DNA of 64,000 bases, taken from NCBI RefSeq assembly GCF_005771535.1, contig NZ_VANU01000001.1, positions 248,001 through 312,000 on the forward strand, in the 5' to 3' direction. A program made the translations under genes and the position numbers. How positions within the stretch are numbered: position 1 is the first letter of the stretch; each line of letters begins with the position of its first letter. Source of the stretch: Arcobacter arenosus (GTDB lineage Bacteria; Campylobacterota; Campylobacteria; Campylobacterales; Arcobacteraceae). The notes beneath the pieces are model-generated. The model saw only the letters and a program-made list of their open reading frames with translations. It ran no database searches and had not been told where the DNA came from. Of the stretch, positions 46,926 to 57,900 are shown one piece after another.

Positions 46926-48896
46926 CTAAAAAGTATATTTTAAATTTATATAAAAATATCTTCCTGGGTCATTTAAAAGTTCAGTATCACCACTTCCAAT
47001 ATATGTAATATCATTGTACGTATTTGTTGATGTATATGTTTTATCTAATATATTATCAATCCCCAATGTTACATCAAAATTTCTACTTATATTATGGTTA
47101 TATTTAGTATTTAAAACTGCATAGCCACCTAAATCTTGCTCACCAGCTGTTGAATCATAAGAGCTCCACCCTTTTGATGCAATTAATTGAGTTGTTAATA
47201 TACTTGGTCCAAAATCATAACTTAACGATAGATTTGCTTTTAATGGAGGAATCTCGGCTAAATCTTTATCTGCATAATTACCATCTTTTTTACCTTTTAA
47301 ATAAGATAAGCCATAATCTAGTATCATATCTTCAGTTATTAAATAAAATCCAGAAACTTCTGCACCATAAATTGATGCGTCAATGTTTTCAAATCCACTT
47401 GCATTGTAAATATAATCTTCTAATTTTGAATAGAAAAATTTTGTTTTTATAAATAAATCACCAAAGCTTTTTTCAAAACCTAAATCAATCTCATAGTTTT
47501 TTGTATCTTCAAGATTATTATTTGTTGCCCCATAATATAACTCTCTAGCATCTGGAACTCTTGATGATTTACCTACACCAGCAAAGATTCTTGTTTCATT
47601 ATCTAAATTATAAACTGCGAAAATATTTCCATTTAATGCATTATATTTTCTATTTGTTTTTGCACTATCTACATTATCAATATTAGTATCATCATATCTA
47701 ATTCCAGCTTCTATATCTAATGCACCAAAGCTTTTTTCCAATGTTGTAAATAATGCTTTATTTTTAGTGTCTGTAGAAGATAAAGAAGTACTAGTTACTG
47801 TTGTAACACCTCCTGTTGTAGATAACATCTGCCCTTTCCAATTTCTTACACTAGTATCTAAACCGTAAGTTAAAACAGAATCTGCAATATCCATTGAGTT
47901 TTTAATTCTAGAACCCCAAATTGAAGAGTTCATATGGTTAGTTACAACAGTTCCACTATTTGCTACAACTCTAAAAGCAGTATCCATTGGATGGTCAACT
48001 TTTGAGTAATAATATTCAACATTTAATTCTTTAGAATAGTTTCCAAGATTTCTCTTTGTATACGAAAGAGTATAAATATCTGAATCATCATAAGCAGCAT
48101 CCATTGGAGTATTTGGATATAAAACATTATCACTTCTATTTAAATTTAATGATAAATTTAATTCTGAACTATCATCAATATTAACTATAGCTTTTGTTAA
48201 TAATGTTTTTTTCTCATAAGCTTCTGCATCTTGGTAAGAAGAAGAATATAATCTTCCACTTACCATAGGATTTAAACTAGCTGCTATACCATTTGCAACT
48301 TGTTGCTCATAAAAATCATTTCCATTTCCATCTTCATATTGATCAGATTTTTCCATTGAAGCTGATAATAATAACTTAATATAATCATTTCCTCCACTTA
48401 CAGTAAAAGAACCTTTTTTATATCCAAAACTTCCCATGTTTAAATTTATATCTCCAGAAAATTCTTTTGTTGGTTTTTTTGTTTCAACTTTTACTAAACC
48501 ACTTAATGTTCCAAAATTTTCAACATCATATGGCCCTTCAATCACTGTAACTTTTTCAATATTATTTGTTAAAACATGAGAAGTAGCTGGATCCATTCTA
48601 TTTGGACATGCTCCATATATTTTTGAATCATCAACTAATATATTAATATTATCTTTTTTTGCACCTCTTAAAATAATATCATTTGCAATACCGCTTCTTC
48701 TTACAAGGGATACTGATGGGATATTTTTAACTAATGATTCAGCTAAATCAGCAGATTTAATCTCTTCTTTACTTACATCCTTTACAATTGTTGTATTGAT
48801 TTTTTCCTGCGTAACTTGAATCTCATCAATATTTACAACATTTTCTGCAAAAAGCATGCTTATAGTTGTAAGAGAAAGTATAATACTTTTTTTCAT
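46926..48896 (-). CDS. TonB-dependent outer membrane receptor, OprC/NosA-like (copper)
   Basis: The 656-residue outer membrane beta-barrel has a signal peptide (about 1-17), a TonB-box-like VNIDEIQVT, a plug domain (about 35-140) and a barrel ending in YFYINLKYTF with the terminal Phe expected for outer membrane proteins. The plug has GACPNRMDPATSHV, the mark of the OprC/NosA copper-receptor family; its Cys97 and Met101 form a CxxxM pair, and His302-Pro-Met304 (HxM) in the barrel fits the known CxxxM-HxM copper site of OprC. It likely imports copper. A -10 box (48935-48940, minus) precedes it. Confidence 0.87.
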   Translation of the reverse strand: MKKSIILSLTTISMLFAENVVNIDEIQVTQEKINTTIVKDVSKEEIKSADLAESLVKNIPSVSLVRRSGIANDIILRGAKKDNINILVDDSKIYGACPNRMDPATSHVLTNNIEKVTVIEGPYDVENFGTLSGLVKVETKKPTKEFSGDINLNMGSFGYKKGSFTVSGGNDYIKLLLSASMEKSDQYEDGNGNDFYEQQVANGIAASLNPMVSGRLYSSSYQDAEAYEKKTLLTKAIVNIDDSSELNLSLNLNRSDNVLYPNTPMDAAYDDSDIYTLSYTKRNLGNYSKELNVEYYYSKVDHPMDTAFRVVANSGTVVTNHMNSSIWGSRIKNSMDIADSVLTYGLDTSVRNWKGQMLSTTGGVTTVTSTSLSSTDTKNKALFTTLEKSFGALDIEAGIRYDDTNIDNVDSAKTNRKYNALNGNIFAVYNLDNETRIFAGVGKSSRVPDARELYYGATNNNLEDTKNYEIDLGFEKSFGDLFIKTKFFYSKLEDYIYNASGFENIDASIYGAEVSGFYLITEDMILDYGLSYLKGKKDGNYADKDLAEIPPLKANLSLSYDFGPSILTTQLIASKGWSSYDSTAGEQDLGGYAVLNTKYNHNISRNFDVTLGIDNILDKTYTSTNTYNDITYIGSGDTELLNDPGRYFYINLKYTF

Positions 48897-48934
48897 TTTT
48901 TTCCTTATTAAAATATTTTATAATATGATTTTGC

Positions 48935-48940
48935 ATTATA
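48935..48940 (-). promoter_or_regulatory. -10 box upstream of the TonB-dependent receptor
   Basis: TATAAT on the minus strand in GAAAATATAATGCAAA lies 38 nt before the receptor ATG at 48896, with an AAGGAAAA ribosome binding site between them. Confidence 0.55.
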
Positions 48941-49005
48941 TTTTCACTTAGTTAATTTACTGTTAACTTTCAATTTCATTACTTTTGAATCGATATTTAA
49001 CAAGT

Positions 49006-49034
49006 AAACATATACTCTCAACAAAAGTATGTTT
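49006..49034. promoter_or_regulatory. Imperfect inverted repeat between receptor and kinase genes
   Basis: AAACATATACT (49006-49016) and AGTATGTTT (49026-49034) form an inverted repeat with a two-base bulge, followed on the plus strand by a T-run to 49038. It lies between divergent promoters and so may be an operator; its shape also resembles an intrinsic terminator, though no plus-strand gene ends upstream. Confidence 0.4.
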
Positions 49035-49072
49035 TTTTGATATTTTTCTTTTACATTTATTATATTTCTAGT

Positions 49073-49078
49073 TATAAT
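49073..49078 (+). promoter_or_regulatory. -10 box upstream of the 652-residue kinase
   Basis: TATAAT in TCTAGTTATAATAAAA lies 40 nt before the kinase ATG at 49119; TTTAGG precedes the start codon as ribosome binding site. Confidence 0.5.
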
Positions 49079-49118
49079 AAAATTACATAGAAATATAATT
49101 TGAACTTTAGGCTATACA

Positions 49119-51077
49119 ATGAAAAAGAATACTTATAAATCAAAAAGATTTTTAATACCAATACTTTCCCTTGTGCTAATATCAATAATATTAATTGCCT
49201 CAATAACATCATATATCTCTATTAATATTTTTAAAACTCATATGCAAGAGGAAATTAATAGAATAAAAAAAGAGTATACACAAGAGCATAAAAAAAGGGT
49301 ATATCGAAATGTTAAGTTTGTAAATAGCTCCATAGAATTCAATATTTCAAAAATAGAGGAAAAATTAAAAGCTTCATTAAAAGAAAAAATAGAAACTGCC
49401 TTACATATAGCAACTTTTACATATAACACCTATAAAGGTTCTCATAATAAAGAGGAGTTAAAAGAAAAAATAGCTAATGCCCTTTCTGCAATAAAGTTTT
49501 ATGATAATAGAGGTTATTACTTCATGTATGATAATAAAACTAAGATTATCTTTGGACACCCAATGAAAAAGTTTATCGGAAAAGATATGACTAATTTTAA
49601 AGATGCTAAAGGTAGAAATTTAATGGAGACTGATGCAAAAATATTAGAAAAAAATAAAATTGGATTTAATAAAATATATTTTACTAAACCTAAGGATGAA
49701 AATAGGCAATTTCCTAAAATAACTTGTATAACAATATTCAAACCACTAAATATAGTTTTAGGTATTGGAGAATATCTTGATGTTATTGAAAATCAAACAA
49801 AAAAGCATGTACTAGAAAGATTTTCCCAAGATAACTTCAATAATGGAGACAAATATATTGTTATATTAGATTTACATGATATAAATGGAGGAGAAGAATT
49901 TGCAACAGTTTTATTAAATTCAAATAAAAAAGATCTTATAGGGAAAAAAGTTTCAGATAAAGTTGTAGATATAAAAGGAAATAGGTTTAGAAAAGATTTT
50001 TTAGACTTAATTAAAGAAAAAGGTGAAGGCTTTACTCAATATTGGTATAAGAAACCATCTACAAATGAACCTGCATTAAAAGTCTCTTATGTTTATTTAC
50101 AAAAAGACTGGAATTGGATTATATTAAGTGGTTTTTATTATGAGGATTTAGAGGAACAAATTTCTATCATGAAAAAATCAATATTAACACATACAAATAA
50201 TACAATTAATAAAACACTGATTTGGGTTTCTATTCTATGTTTAATAGCAATTTTTACTGCAATCTATTTATCTTTTAAAATTGATAATACTATAAAAGAA
50301 TACACAAATAAAATAATTGAACATGAAGATAATAAAAGAAAACAACAAAATTTACTTATACAGCAAAGTAAAATGGCTGCAATGGGAGAGATGTTAGCTA
50401 ATATAGCCCATCAGTGGAGACAACCTTTATCAGCAATTTCTACTGCTGCAACTGGAGTTAAATTACAAAAAGAGATAAATTGTTTAACAGACAAAGATTT
50501 TGATTCAGCTTTAACATCTATTAATAGTTCTGCACAATATTTATCCCACACAATTGATGATTTTAGAAACTTTTTTAATCCTAATAATAGCAAGGTTCAA
50601 GAGTTTAATATTACTAAAACATTTAATAAAATACTAAGTATTTTGTCTGCACAATTTATAGCAAAAAAGATTGAAATAATAAAAAATATTGAAAATATTA
50701 AGTTAAGTTCCATTGAAAATGAATTAATGCAAGTTTTAATAAATATCCTGAATAATTCTAGAGATGTCTTAGAAAAGATTGAGGATCAGAAAAGATTAAT
50801 TTTTATTGATTCTTATAAAAATCAAAAGAATTTAATAATTGAAATAAAAGATAATGCAAAGGGCATTTCAGAAGAAATAATAGATAGAATTTTTGAACCA
50901 TATTTTACTACTAAACATAAATCCCAAGGAACAGGAATAGGTTTATATATGAGTAAATCAATAATAGAAAAGCATTTAAATGGAACTATAACAGTTACAA
51001 ATACTACATATACTTATGAAAATACTAAATACAAAGGAGCTAAATTTACTATAGAAATTCCAATTGAAAAAGTATAA
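49119..51077 (+). CDS. Cache-domain sensor histidine kinase (orphan)
   Basis: The 652-residue kinase has a first membrane helix at about 13-36, a periplasmic region with two Cache-like segments (KFYDNRGYYFMYDNKTKIIFGHP and a second around YIVILDLHD and QYWYKKPS), and a second helix at about 366-385. The H-box MGEMLANIAHQWRQPL gives His431 as the phosphorylation site, and the HATPase domain has NILNNSRDVLE and GTGIGL; its G1 box reads DNAKG instead of DNAGG. No regulator is adjacent. It diverges from the copper-receptor gene, so a role in copper sensing is possible but unproven. Calcium-channel/chemotaxis-type Cache domains usually bind small organic ligands. Confidence 0.87.
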   Translation: MKKNTYKSKRFLIPILSLVLISIILIASITSYISINIFKTHMQEEINRIKKEYTQEHKKRVYRNVKFVNSSIEFNISKIEEKLKASLKEKIETALHIATFTYNTYKGSHNKEELKEKIANALSAIKFYDNRGYYFMYDNKTKIIFGHPMKKFIGKDMTNFKDAKGRNLMETDAKILEKNKIGFNKIYFTKPKDENRQFPKITCITIFKPLNIVLGIGEYLDVIENQTKKHVLERFSQDNFNNGDKYIVILDLHDINGGEEFATVLLNSNKKDLIGKKVSDKVVDIKGNRFRKDFLDLIKEKGEGFTQYWYKKPSTNEPALKVSYVYLQKDWNWIILSGFYYEDLEEQISIMKKSILTHTNNTINKTLIWVSILCLIAIFTAIYLSFKIDNTIKEYTNKIIEHEDNKRKQQNLLIQQSKMAAMGEMLANIAHQWRQPLSAISTAATGVKLQKEINCLTDKDFDSALTSINSSAQYLSHTIDDFRNFFNPNNSKVQEFNITKTFNKILSILSAQFIAKKIEIIKNIENIKLSSIENELMQVLINILNNSRDVLEKIEDQKRLIFIDSYKNQKNLIIEIKDNAKGISEEIIDRIFEPYFTTKHKSQGTGIGLYMSKSIIEKHLNGTITVTNTTYTYENTKYKGAKFTIEIPIEKV

Positions 51078-51158
51078 GGTTTTTAAAAAATTAAACTATA
51101 ATGGTTTTAAACAAAATATCGGTAAAATCCTAATAAATTTAGATATGGATTATAATTA

Positions 51159-51452
51159 ATGGCAAAAATCACTTTAGATATTGATGATAAAAACTTACCA
51201 ACTGTTTTAAATATTTTAGAAAATTTAAAAACTGGTCTTATTAAAAATATTGATTTAAATAAAAAAACAAATATTAAACCTGTTTCATCATCTATAAATA
51301 ACAATGAAAATAAAAGATATATGTCAAAAGACACTTATAAACAAAAACTTCAACAACAAAAAGTTTTAGAAGATCAATTTTTAGCAAGACCTACTTCGAG
51401 TAATAAATATTTATCAAAAGAAGAATTCAAACAAAAACTAAAAGGAAAATAA
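51159..51452 (+). CDS. Small unknown protein with a duplicated C-terminal motif
   Basis: A 97-residue basic protein without signal or membrane segment. The N-terminal third (KITLDIDDKNLPTVLNILENL) looks like beta-alpha; the rest is low-complexity and ends in two similar units, RYMSKDTYKQKLQ and KYLSKEEFKQKLK, each possibly a short helical binding motif. No family is recognised. It ends 1 nt before the next gene, with which it is surely co-transcribed, and follows the orphan kinase by 81 nt. Confidence 0.65.
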   Translation: MAKITLDIDDKNLPTVLNILENLKTGLIKNIDLNKKTNIKPVSSSINNNENKRYMSKDTYKQKLQQQKVLEDQFLARPTSSNKYLSKEEFKQKLKGK

Positions 51453-51453
51453 T

Positions 51454-51864
51454 ATGCAATTTGTTTTAGTAATCCTAATAGCTATAGTATTAGTAGCTTT
51501 TTTAATTTATAAAATGAATAATAAATTTGAAACAAAAGAGATAGCAATTTTAGTTTTAGTTATTATAGTAACCATAGCTGTGGCTAACTTTACAATAAAA
51601 AATCAAGAGGAAAAAGTTCCTAATCTTTTTGTAACAAAATATGAAACAGAAAAGAATAGTCAAATAGAAAAGTTTACCTTTGAAAGATTAAACAATAAAA
51701 CTGTTTCTTCAAATACTGAGTTTATTTATAACTTTGATTACATTGTAAAAAAAGATGGTAAAGAGTTTGTATGTAGTGCAAAAGGTGTAAAAATAAAGAA
51801 AATTCAAGATGAATATGTATTTGAAAATTTTGATACATTAAATGAAAAGTGTGATAAAAAATAA
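51454..51864 (+). CDS. Unknown membrane protein with two helices and a soluble domain
   Basis: The 136-residue protein has two hydrophobic helices (about 2-19 and 30-47), then a soluble part (about 50-136) with two cysteines (EFVCSAKG, NEKCDKK) that could pair in the periplasm. The second helix would place this part outside if the first runs inward. No family is recognised. It directly follows the 97-residue gene (1-nt gap), making a two-gene unit beside the sensor kinase. Confidence 0.65.
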   Translation: MQFVLVILIAIVLVAFLIYKMNNKFETKEIAILVLVIIVTIAVANFTIKNQEEKVPNLFVTKYETEKNSQIEKFTFERLNNKTVSSNTEFIYNFDYIVKKDGKEFVCSAKGVKIKKIQDEYVFENFDTLNEKCDKK

Positions 51865-51913
51865 GTAATCTAAAAGCAAATAAACCTTTTAAAAAGGTCT
51901 ATTTGCAAAAGAG

Positions 51914-52198
51914 TTATGCTCCACCACCTATATCAGCATTAATTTCACCGTGTGGTTCATCGTGAGGTATAGATTCACAAAGTTCTTCAGCTTTATGTAA
52001 AGCTTCAATTACCTCTTCAATATTGCTATATGGAATTTCAATTAAACCAGTGACTTTTCCACATTCAACTCTATCTATTCTAACTACAGGACTACTGTGG
52101 TCACCATAGGGTTTTTCAATATGTGATATATTGACTTTATCCTCTCTAAAGTGTTGTGCCAAGGTTACGGTCTTGACTTTTATAACTTCTTTACCCAT
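51914..52198 (-). CDS. Small hypothetical protein (94 residues)
   Basis: An unknown protein of about 94 residues. The best start is ATG at 52198 (MGKEVIKVKTVTL), preceded by AAGGAG with 5 nt spacing; a longer frame from TTG at 52216 would place this ribosome binding site inside the gene. The C-terminal half has a beta-alpha unit (GLIEIPYSNIEEVIEALHKAEEL) and a His/Asp/Glu-rich tail ending GGGA that could bind metal. It lies downstream of nth on the same strand, with a 44-nt gap. Confidence 0.6.
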   Translation of the reverse strand: MGKEVIKVKTVTLAQHFREDKVNISHIEKPYGDHSSPVVRIDRVECGKVTGLIEIPYSNIEEVIEALHKAEELCESIPHDEPHGEINADIGGGA

Positions 52199-52242
52199 AA
52201 CAACTCCTTCAATCAATTCTTCATTATATCATAATTTAAAAA

Positions 52243-52896
52243 TTATTGAGGCTTAAAAGATTTTTGCGTTTTACAAACATGGGGGAATAAACATTTATCA
52301 CATTCTGGACTTAATGCCTTACAAGTATATCTTCCAAACAATACCATAGCTTGATGAAAAATATGTAAATCATCTTTTAATTTTTTCACTAACTCAGCTT
52401 CAGTTTTTTCAACTGTTTTTTCATATGAAAGTCCTAATCTATGAGAAACTCTAAAAACATGAGTATCAACTGCCATTAGATTTGCACCCTCAAACTCTAT
52501 CATAAATACATTTGCAGTTTTATTTCCAACTCCTGCAAGTTTTATAAGTTCTTTTTGATTATGGGGGATTTTTCCATCAAAATCAGCTATTACACTTTGA
52601 GCCATTTTGATAATATTTTTTGATTTGTTGTTAAAAAAAGAACAAGTTTTTAATAATTCTTTTACATCTTCAAGATTAGCATCAGCTAATTCATAAACAC
52701 TTGGATATTTTTCAAAAAGTGCAGGAGTTATTATATTTACTCTTTTATCAGTACATTGGGCTGAAAGTATAATTGCAATTAATAACTCATAATCATTTCT
52801 ATAATTTAATTCAGTAACAGCATCATTAAAATTTTCTAAAAAGGCCTCTTTTATAACTTGTATATCTTCTTTTGTAGCTTTTTTAAGTCTTGGCAA
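52243..52896 (-). CDS. nth: Endonuclease III
   Basis: A DNA glycosylase/AP lyase that removes oxidised pyrimidines. The helix-hairpin-helix LAGVGNKTANVF carries the catalytic Lys126, VDTHVFRV carries Asp144, and the 4Fe-4S cysteines are Cys192, Cys199, Cys202 and Cys208 in the normal C-x6-C-x2-C-x5-C spacing. The 217-residue length is typical. It follows uvrB by 9 nt, grouping two repair genes. Confidence 0.97.
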   Translation of the reverse strand: MPRLKKATKEDIQVIKEAFLENFNDAVTELNYRNDYELLIAIILSAQCTDKRVNIITPALFEKYPSVYELADANLEDVKELLKTCSFFNNKSKNIIKMAQSVIADFDGKIPHNQKELIKLAGVGNKTANVFMIEFEGANLMAVDTHVFRVSHRLGLSYEKTVEKTEAELVKKLKDDLHIFHQAMVLFGRYTCKALSPECDKCLFPHVCKTQKSFKPQ

Positions 52897-52905
52897 ATTA
52901 ATCCT

Positions 52906-54879
52906 TTACGCTTTTTTTATTTTTTCTATCTGGTCTCGTAATCTAATAGCTTCTTCAAAGTTTAAGTCTTTAGCAGCTTTTGTCATAGCTTTATTTAATT
53001 CAATTAAAATCTTCTTTCTCTCACTTGCTGGAATTTTATTCATTTTTTCCCTCTTCCAGGCAACATCATCGTACTGTTCCATTTTTAGATTTTCATCTAA
53101 TGCTCTTGTTGTTGTTTTTGGTGTTATTCCATGCTCTTTATTATATGCTTCTTGTATAGCTCTTCTTTCATTGGTTAAATCAATTGCATACTGCATAGAA
53201 TCTGTGATTTTCTTTGCAAATAAAATAACCCTACCATTTTGATTTCTTGCAGCCCTTCCCATTGTTTGAACAAGTGATGTTCTACTTCTTAAAAAACCTT
53301 CCTTATCTGCATCTAAAATAGCTACAAGTGAAGTTTCTGGAATATCAAGACCTTCCCTTAATAAATTTATTCCAACTAAAACATCGAACTCACCTTGTCT
53401 TAATTCCCTAATAATTTGATTTCTTTCAATTGCATCAATATCAGAGTGCATATATTTAACTTTTATCCCTAAATCTGAATAATAAGAACTTAACTCCTCT
53501 GCCATTTTTTTTGTTAGAACAGTTACTAATACTCTCTCATTTTTTTCAATTACTTTTTTTATTTCATCATGTAATTTTTCTACTTGATATTCAGAATCCA
53601 TTATCTCAATAACTGGATCTAAAAGTCCAGTTGGTCTAATAATCTGCTTTGCTACAACTTCACTTTTCTCTAATTCTAAATCTGCTGGGGTTGCACTAAC
53701 AAATAAAAAGTTTGGAGCTTTATTAATAAATTCATCAAATTTTAAAGGTCTATTATCTAAAGCACTTGGTAATCTAAATCCATATTCAACTAAAACCTCT
53801 TTTCTACTTCTATCTGCTGCATACATTCCTCTAAATTGAGGTAAAGAAACATGTGATTCATCAACTATAAGTAAAAAGTCTTTTCCCATTTGTTCAAAAT
53901 AATTCATAAGTGAGTATGGCGTTTCCCCTGGCTTTTGACCAGTTAAATGTCTTGCGTAGTTTTCAATCCCCTTACACATTCCAGTACCTTCAATCATCTC
54001 AAGGTCAAATTCTACCCTTTGTTTTAATCTTTGGTACTCTACTCTTTTATCCTCTTTTTCAAAAAATTGAAGTCTTTCATCAAGTTCCTCTTCAATATTT
54101 TTAACAGCAGTTGCCAATCTATCATTTGAAACAACAAATGGGTTTACAGAATAGATAATTACCTCTTCTAACTCTTTAGTTTTTTCATTGGTTAAATACT
54201 CGTGTTTAGTAATAGACTCAACCTCATCACCAAAAAATTCAACTCTAATATATTCATCTTCATAATAAGCAGGGAAGATATCAATAACATCTCCATTTAC
54301 CCTAAAATCTGCTCTATCAAAAAAAGAATCATTTCTTTTATAACCCATCTCCACAAGTTTTAATAAAAACTCTCTTTGAGAGTATTCAAACCCTACTTCT
54401 ATTCTTTGAACCATGGCCTTATACTCTTCTGGATTACCTAAACCATAATTTGCAGAAACAGAAGCAATAACAATTACATCATCAAAACTAAGAAGTGAAG
54501 CCGTTGCACTAAGTCTTAATCTTTCAAGTTCAGCATTTATTGATGAATCTTTTTCAATAAATAAATCAGTTCTAGGAATATATGCTTCAGGCTGATAATA
54601 ATCATAATAAGAGATAAAATATTCTACATGGTTATTTGGGAAAAATGATTTAAATTCACTATATAGCTGTGCAGCCAAGGTTTTATTATGGGTCATAATA
54701 AGTGTTGGCATTTGGGTTTTTTCTATAACTTTTGCCATGGTATAAGTTTTACCAGAGCCTGTTACACCTTCAAGGGTTGTATACTTATTTCCACTTAGGA
54801 TTGAATCACTTATTTGCTTTATTGCATTAGGTTGATCACCAGCTGGTTCATATTGGGTTTTTACTTTAAATTTACTCAT
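52906..54879 (-). CDS. uvrB: Excinuclease ABC subunit B
   Basis: The damage-verifying helicase-like subunit of nucleotide excision repair. Walker A is GVTGSGKT (38-45), the beta-hairpin region [15 protein letters not shown] is intact, as are [20 protein letters not shown] and the C-terminal UvrC-binding UVR motif ([16 protein letters not shown]). The 657-residue length is normal. The -10 box ends 6 nt from the ATG and no Shine-Dalgarno is present, so its mRNA is probably leaderless. Confidence 0.97.
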   Translation of the reverse strand: MSKFKVKTQYEPAGDQPNAIKQISDSILSGNKYTTLEGVTGSGKTYTMAKVIEKTQMPTLIMTHNKTLAAQLYSEFKSFFPNNHVEYFISYYDYYQPEAYIPRTDLFIEKDSSINAELERLRLSATASLLSFDDVIVIASVSANYGLGNPEEYKAMVQRIEVGFEYSQREFLLKLVEMGYKRNDSFFDRADFRVNGDVIDIFPAYYEDEYIRVEFFGDEVESITKHEYLTNEKTKELEEVIIYSVNPFVVSNDRLATAVKNIEEELDERLQFFEKEDKRVEYQRLKQRVEFDLEMIEGTGMCKGIENYARHLTGQKPGETPYSLMNYFEQMGKDFLLIVDESHVSLPQFRGMYAADRSRKEVLVEYGFRLPSALDNRPLKFDEFINKAPNFLFVSATPADLELEKSEVVAKQIIRPTGLLDPVIEIMDSEYQVEKLHDEIKKVIEKNERVLVTVLTKKMAEELSSYYSDLGIKVKYMHSDIDAIERNQIIRELRQGEFDVLVGINLLREGLDIPETSLVAILDADKEGFLRSRTSLVQTMGRAARNQNGRVILFAKKITDSMQYAIDLTNERRAIQEAYNKEHGITPKTTTRALDENLKMEQYDDVAWKREKMNKIPASERKKILIELNKAMTKAAKDLNFEEAIRLRDQIEKIKKA

Positions 54880-54885
54880 GACAGG

Positions 54886-54891
54886 ATTATA
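54886..54891 (-). promoter_or_regulatory. -10 box of uvrB, 6 nt from the start codon
   Basis: TATAAT on the minus strand in CTTGGATATAATCCTGTC is followed after 6 nt by the uvrB ATG at 54879. The transcript would begin at or right beside the ATG. This is the clearest leaderless arrangement in the window. Confidence 0.6.
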
Positions 54892-54948
54892 TCCAAGATT
54901 GAATTATGAGTTGTTCAAACTTTTTTTATAATTCTTTACCATAAGTAT

Positions 54949-57900
54949 TTACTTTTTTGTAAAAACTATTGAAAAACAAGCCCCAATATAATCTTTACCT
55001 TCATGTTTAAAACTTTCATTGTGAACTTTGACTGTTTGTTCATGTCTTTCTCTAATAATCTTATCTACAATTGATAATCCAAGACCTGTACCAATAGATT
55101 TATGTTTTGTTGTAAAATATGGTTCAAAAATTCTTTGAATAATATCCTTAGAGATTCCTCCACCATTATCACAAATTCTTAGTTCTAAAGAGTTTTCATC
55201 TATTTTTTTTGTAGTTATAAAAATTAATCTATCACCATTATTTACATTTTGAATCAATGCATCTTTTGCATTATTCATAATATTAATTAATACTTGTTCT
55301 AATTCACTTTTATTACCATTTATACTCAGATTATCATCTATATTTGTAACTATTTTAATAAAATTATCTGAAATTGAAGGTTTTGTTAAACTTAGTGATT
55401 TTTTAACTACACTTAAAATATCTATTTCACTAAACTCATTCGTACCTTTAATAAAGTTTTTAAAGTCATCAATTGTTTCAGATAAATAATTAGCTTGATT
55501 TAAAATTGTGTCTGAAAAATTTTTTACATCATCTAAAGAGATTTTTTCTTCATATTCAGATTTAATTCTAAGTCCTGATGCACTACTTGTAATTACACTT
55601 AAAGGTTGTCTCCATTGGTGGGCAATATTCCCTATCATTTCACCCATTGAAGCTAATTTCATATGATTTTCAAGTAGTTTTAAAGATGTTACATCTTTTG
55701 TAACAATAAGAACTCTTTTTTTATCTGGAAGTAATGAAGCAGTCATATTTACATTAACTCTATTCTCATTTTTATCCACATAAACTGTTTCAAGATTTTT
55801 AACATATCCATCTTTTAACACATTTTTTAACATATTATTCAATAATTCTTTTTGCTCTACAATAACAATTTCATCTAATAATTTAGTTTTTAATTCATCA
55901 TCAGAATAATTTAACATTTTTAAATAAGCATCATTATATTTTTTGAATTTTGTTTTTAAATCTATTATTGCTATTCCATCTTTTGAAGTTTCAAATATAG
56001 TTTCAAACTCTTTTTTTTGTTTTTTTAAAATGCTTAAAAAATATAAAGCCACAATCAAGATTAAAGTAAACCCTCCTATAATCTTATAAATAAGTTCATA
56101 GTTTGTACTCTCTTTTATAATTTGTGGTTGAATCCACTTTGAATGAATTGTTTTTTTCTCCTCTTGTGTTATAGCATCAAAGGTTTTATTAATAATTGAT
56201 AATAATAAAGGATATTCATTTTGAATAAGATATTTATGTTCAAAGTTAAAATCAGCAACTCCACTTATTTTTAAATTTTTTAAATGAAGTTCACTTAAAT
56301 AGTACAAAGATGTTGCAATATGACCTATAAAAGCATCAGCTTCCTTAGCTTCAACTTTTAATAAAGCTTCCGGGATATTTTCTGTTTCAATTATTTTTAT
56401 TTTTGGGTGTTTTTCAACTAAATAGTTATAGCTAGTATAGTATTTTGGAACTGCGATTGTTTTTGAATCTAACTCATTTAAATTCTGAATATATTTAATA
56501 TTCTCCCCTGTAACAATTGCCATAGGATATTTACTATAAGTATTACTAACTAAACCTAATTTTACCTCTTGGGGACTTGTTCCTATTCCTGGGACTAAAT
56601 CTATTTTTTTATCTTTAAACATATTTAATACTTCTGACCATGAAGAAGCTGGAATATATTTAAATTTTATTCCTGTTTTTTTAGAAACTAATTTAAGATA
56701 ATCTCCCATAATTCCATTCATAGTATTATTTTCGATTATAGATAGAGGCTTCCAATTTACTTCACTATAAGTTATTTCAGGGTGTTTTTTTATAAACGCT
56801 TTTTCATCTTTTGTAAAAACTAAAGTATTTTGTGAATCTATTTCTTCTTTTTTTCCATAGTTTTCTAAAATCCATTTTTGTTTTAACTGAGTAATTTTAG
56901 AATAAGGAATAGAGGCTAAAGTCTTTTTTATAATAGAAGCTAAGATTTTTTGTTCAACTCTAATACCAAATCTTAAATCTTCATTTTTAATATTATCATT
57001 TGAAAATATCCCTACAACTTTAATCCCTTTTATCATAAGATTTTCTAGTCTATAAACACTCATTGTTCTACTTAATACAACATCAACAATACCATCCCTT
57101 AAACCATAAAACTTATCATTATTTGTATCAAATTGAACTATTTCAAAATCTTTTTCATCTTTTAAAGCACCAATTAAATATGAGCCTTTAACTATTCCTA
57201 CTTTTTTACCCTTTAAAGATTTTAATCCACTATAAGTACCAAAATCATCTCTAGCAAATACACCAATTGGAATCTCATAATAAGGTTTTGTATAAAGGGT
57301 AAAAGGTAATCTCTCTTCTCTATATGATAACTCTGAAATTATATCAATCTCATTGTTTTCAAATTTTCCATAAACTTGTGGCCAAGTTCCACCAACTTTT
57401 TCAAAAGTTAAACCACTTTTTTTAGCAATTATTTCGATTAACTCTTGGGTAAAACCTATTTTTTCACCATTATATGAGAAACTAAAAGGGATATATGTAT
57501 CAATAGAACCTATTTTAACAGGATTATTTTTTGTATTATTGATAAAATTTCGCTCCTCCATTGAAAAAAGCTTAACTATATTATCAATATTTTCATTTCC
57601 AAGAATCCATTTATTTGCCAAAAAAGAGAAGTATTTATTCTCTATTTGCTTTAATGATTTATTTAAAATTGATTTTAATAGAGGTTTATTTTTATTTACT
57701 GCAAATCTTAAATCCTCTTTTTTAATATTGATATACTCATCAATTGCTTTTACATCAACTAAAGATTGTGATTTTATTGCTTTTGTTCCTGTTGAGTATG
57801 AAGATAAAAAATAATCTATTTGACCCGTTACTAAAGCCTTTGCCTTATCTTCACTAGAAGAAAATTCTATAATTACAACTCCATGTTTTGCCAATTCATC

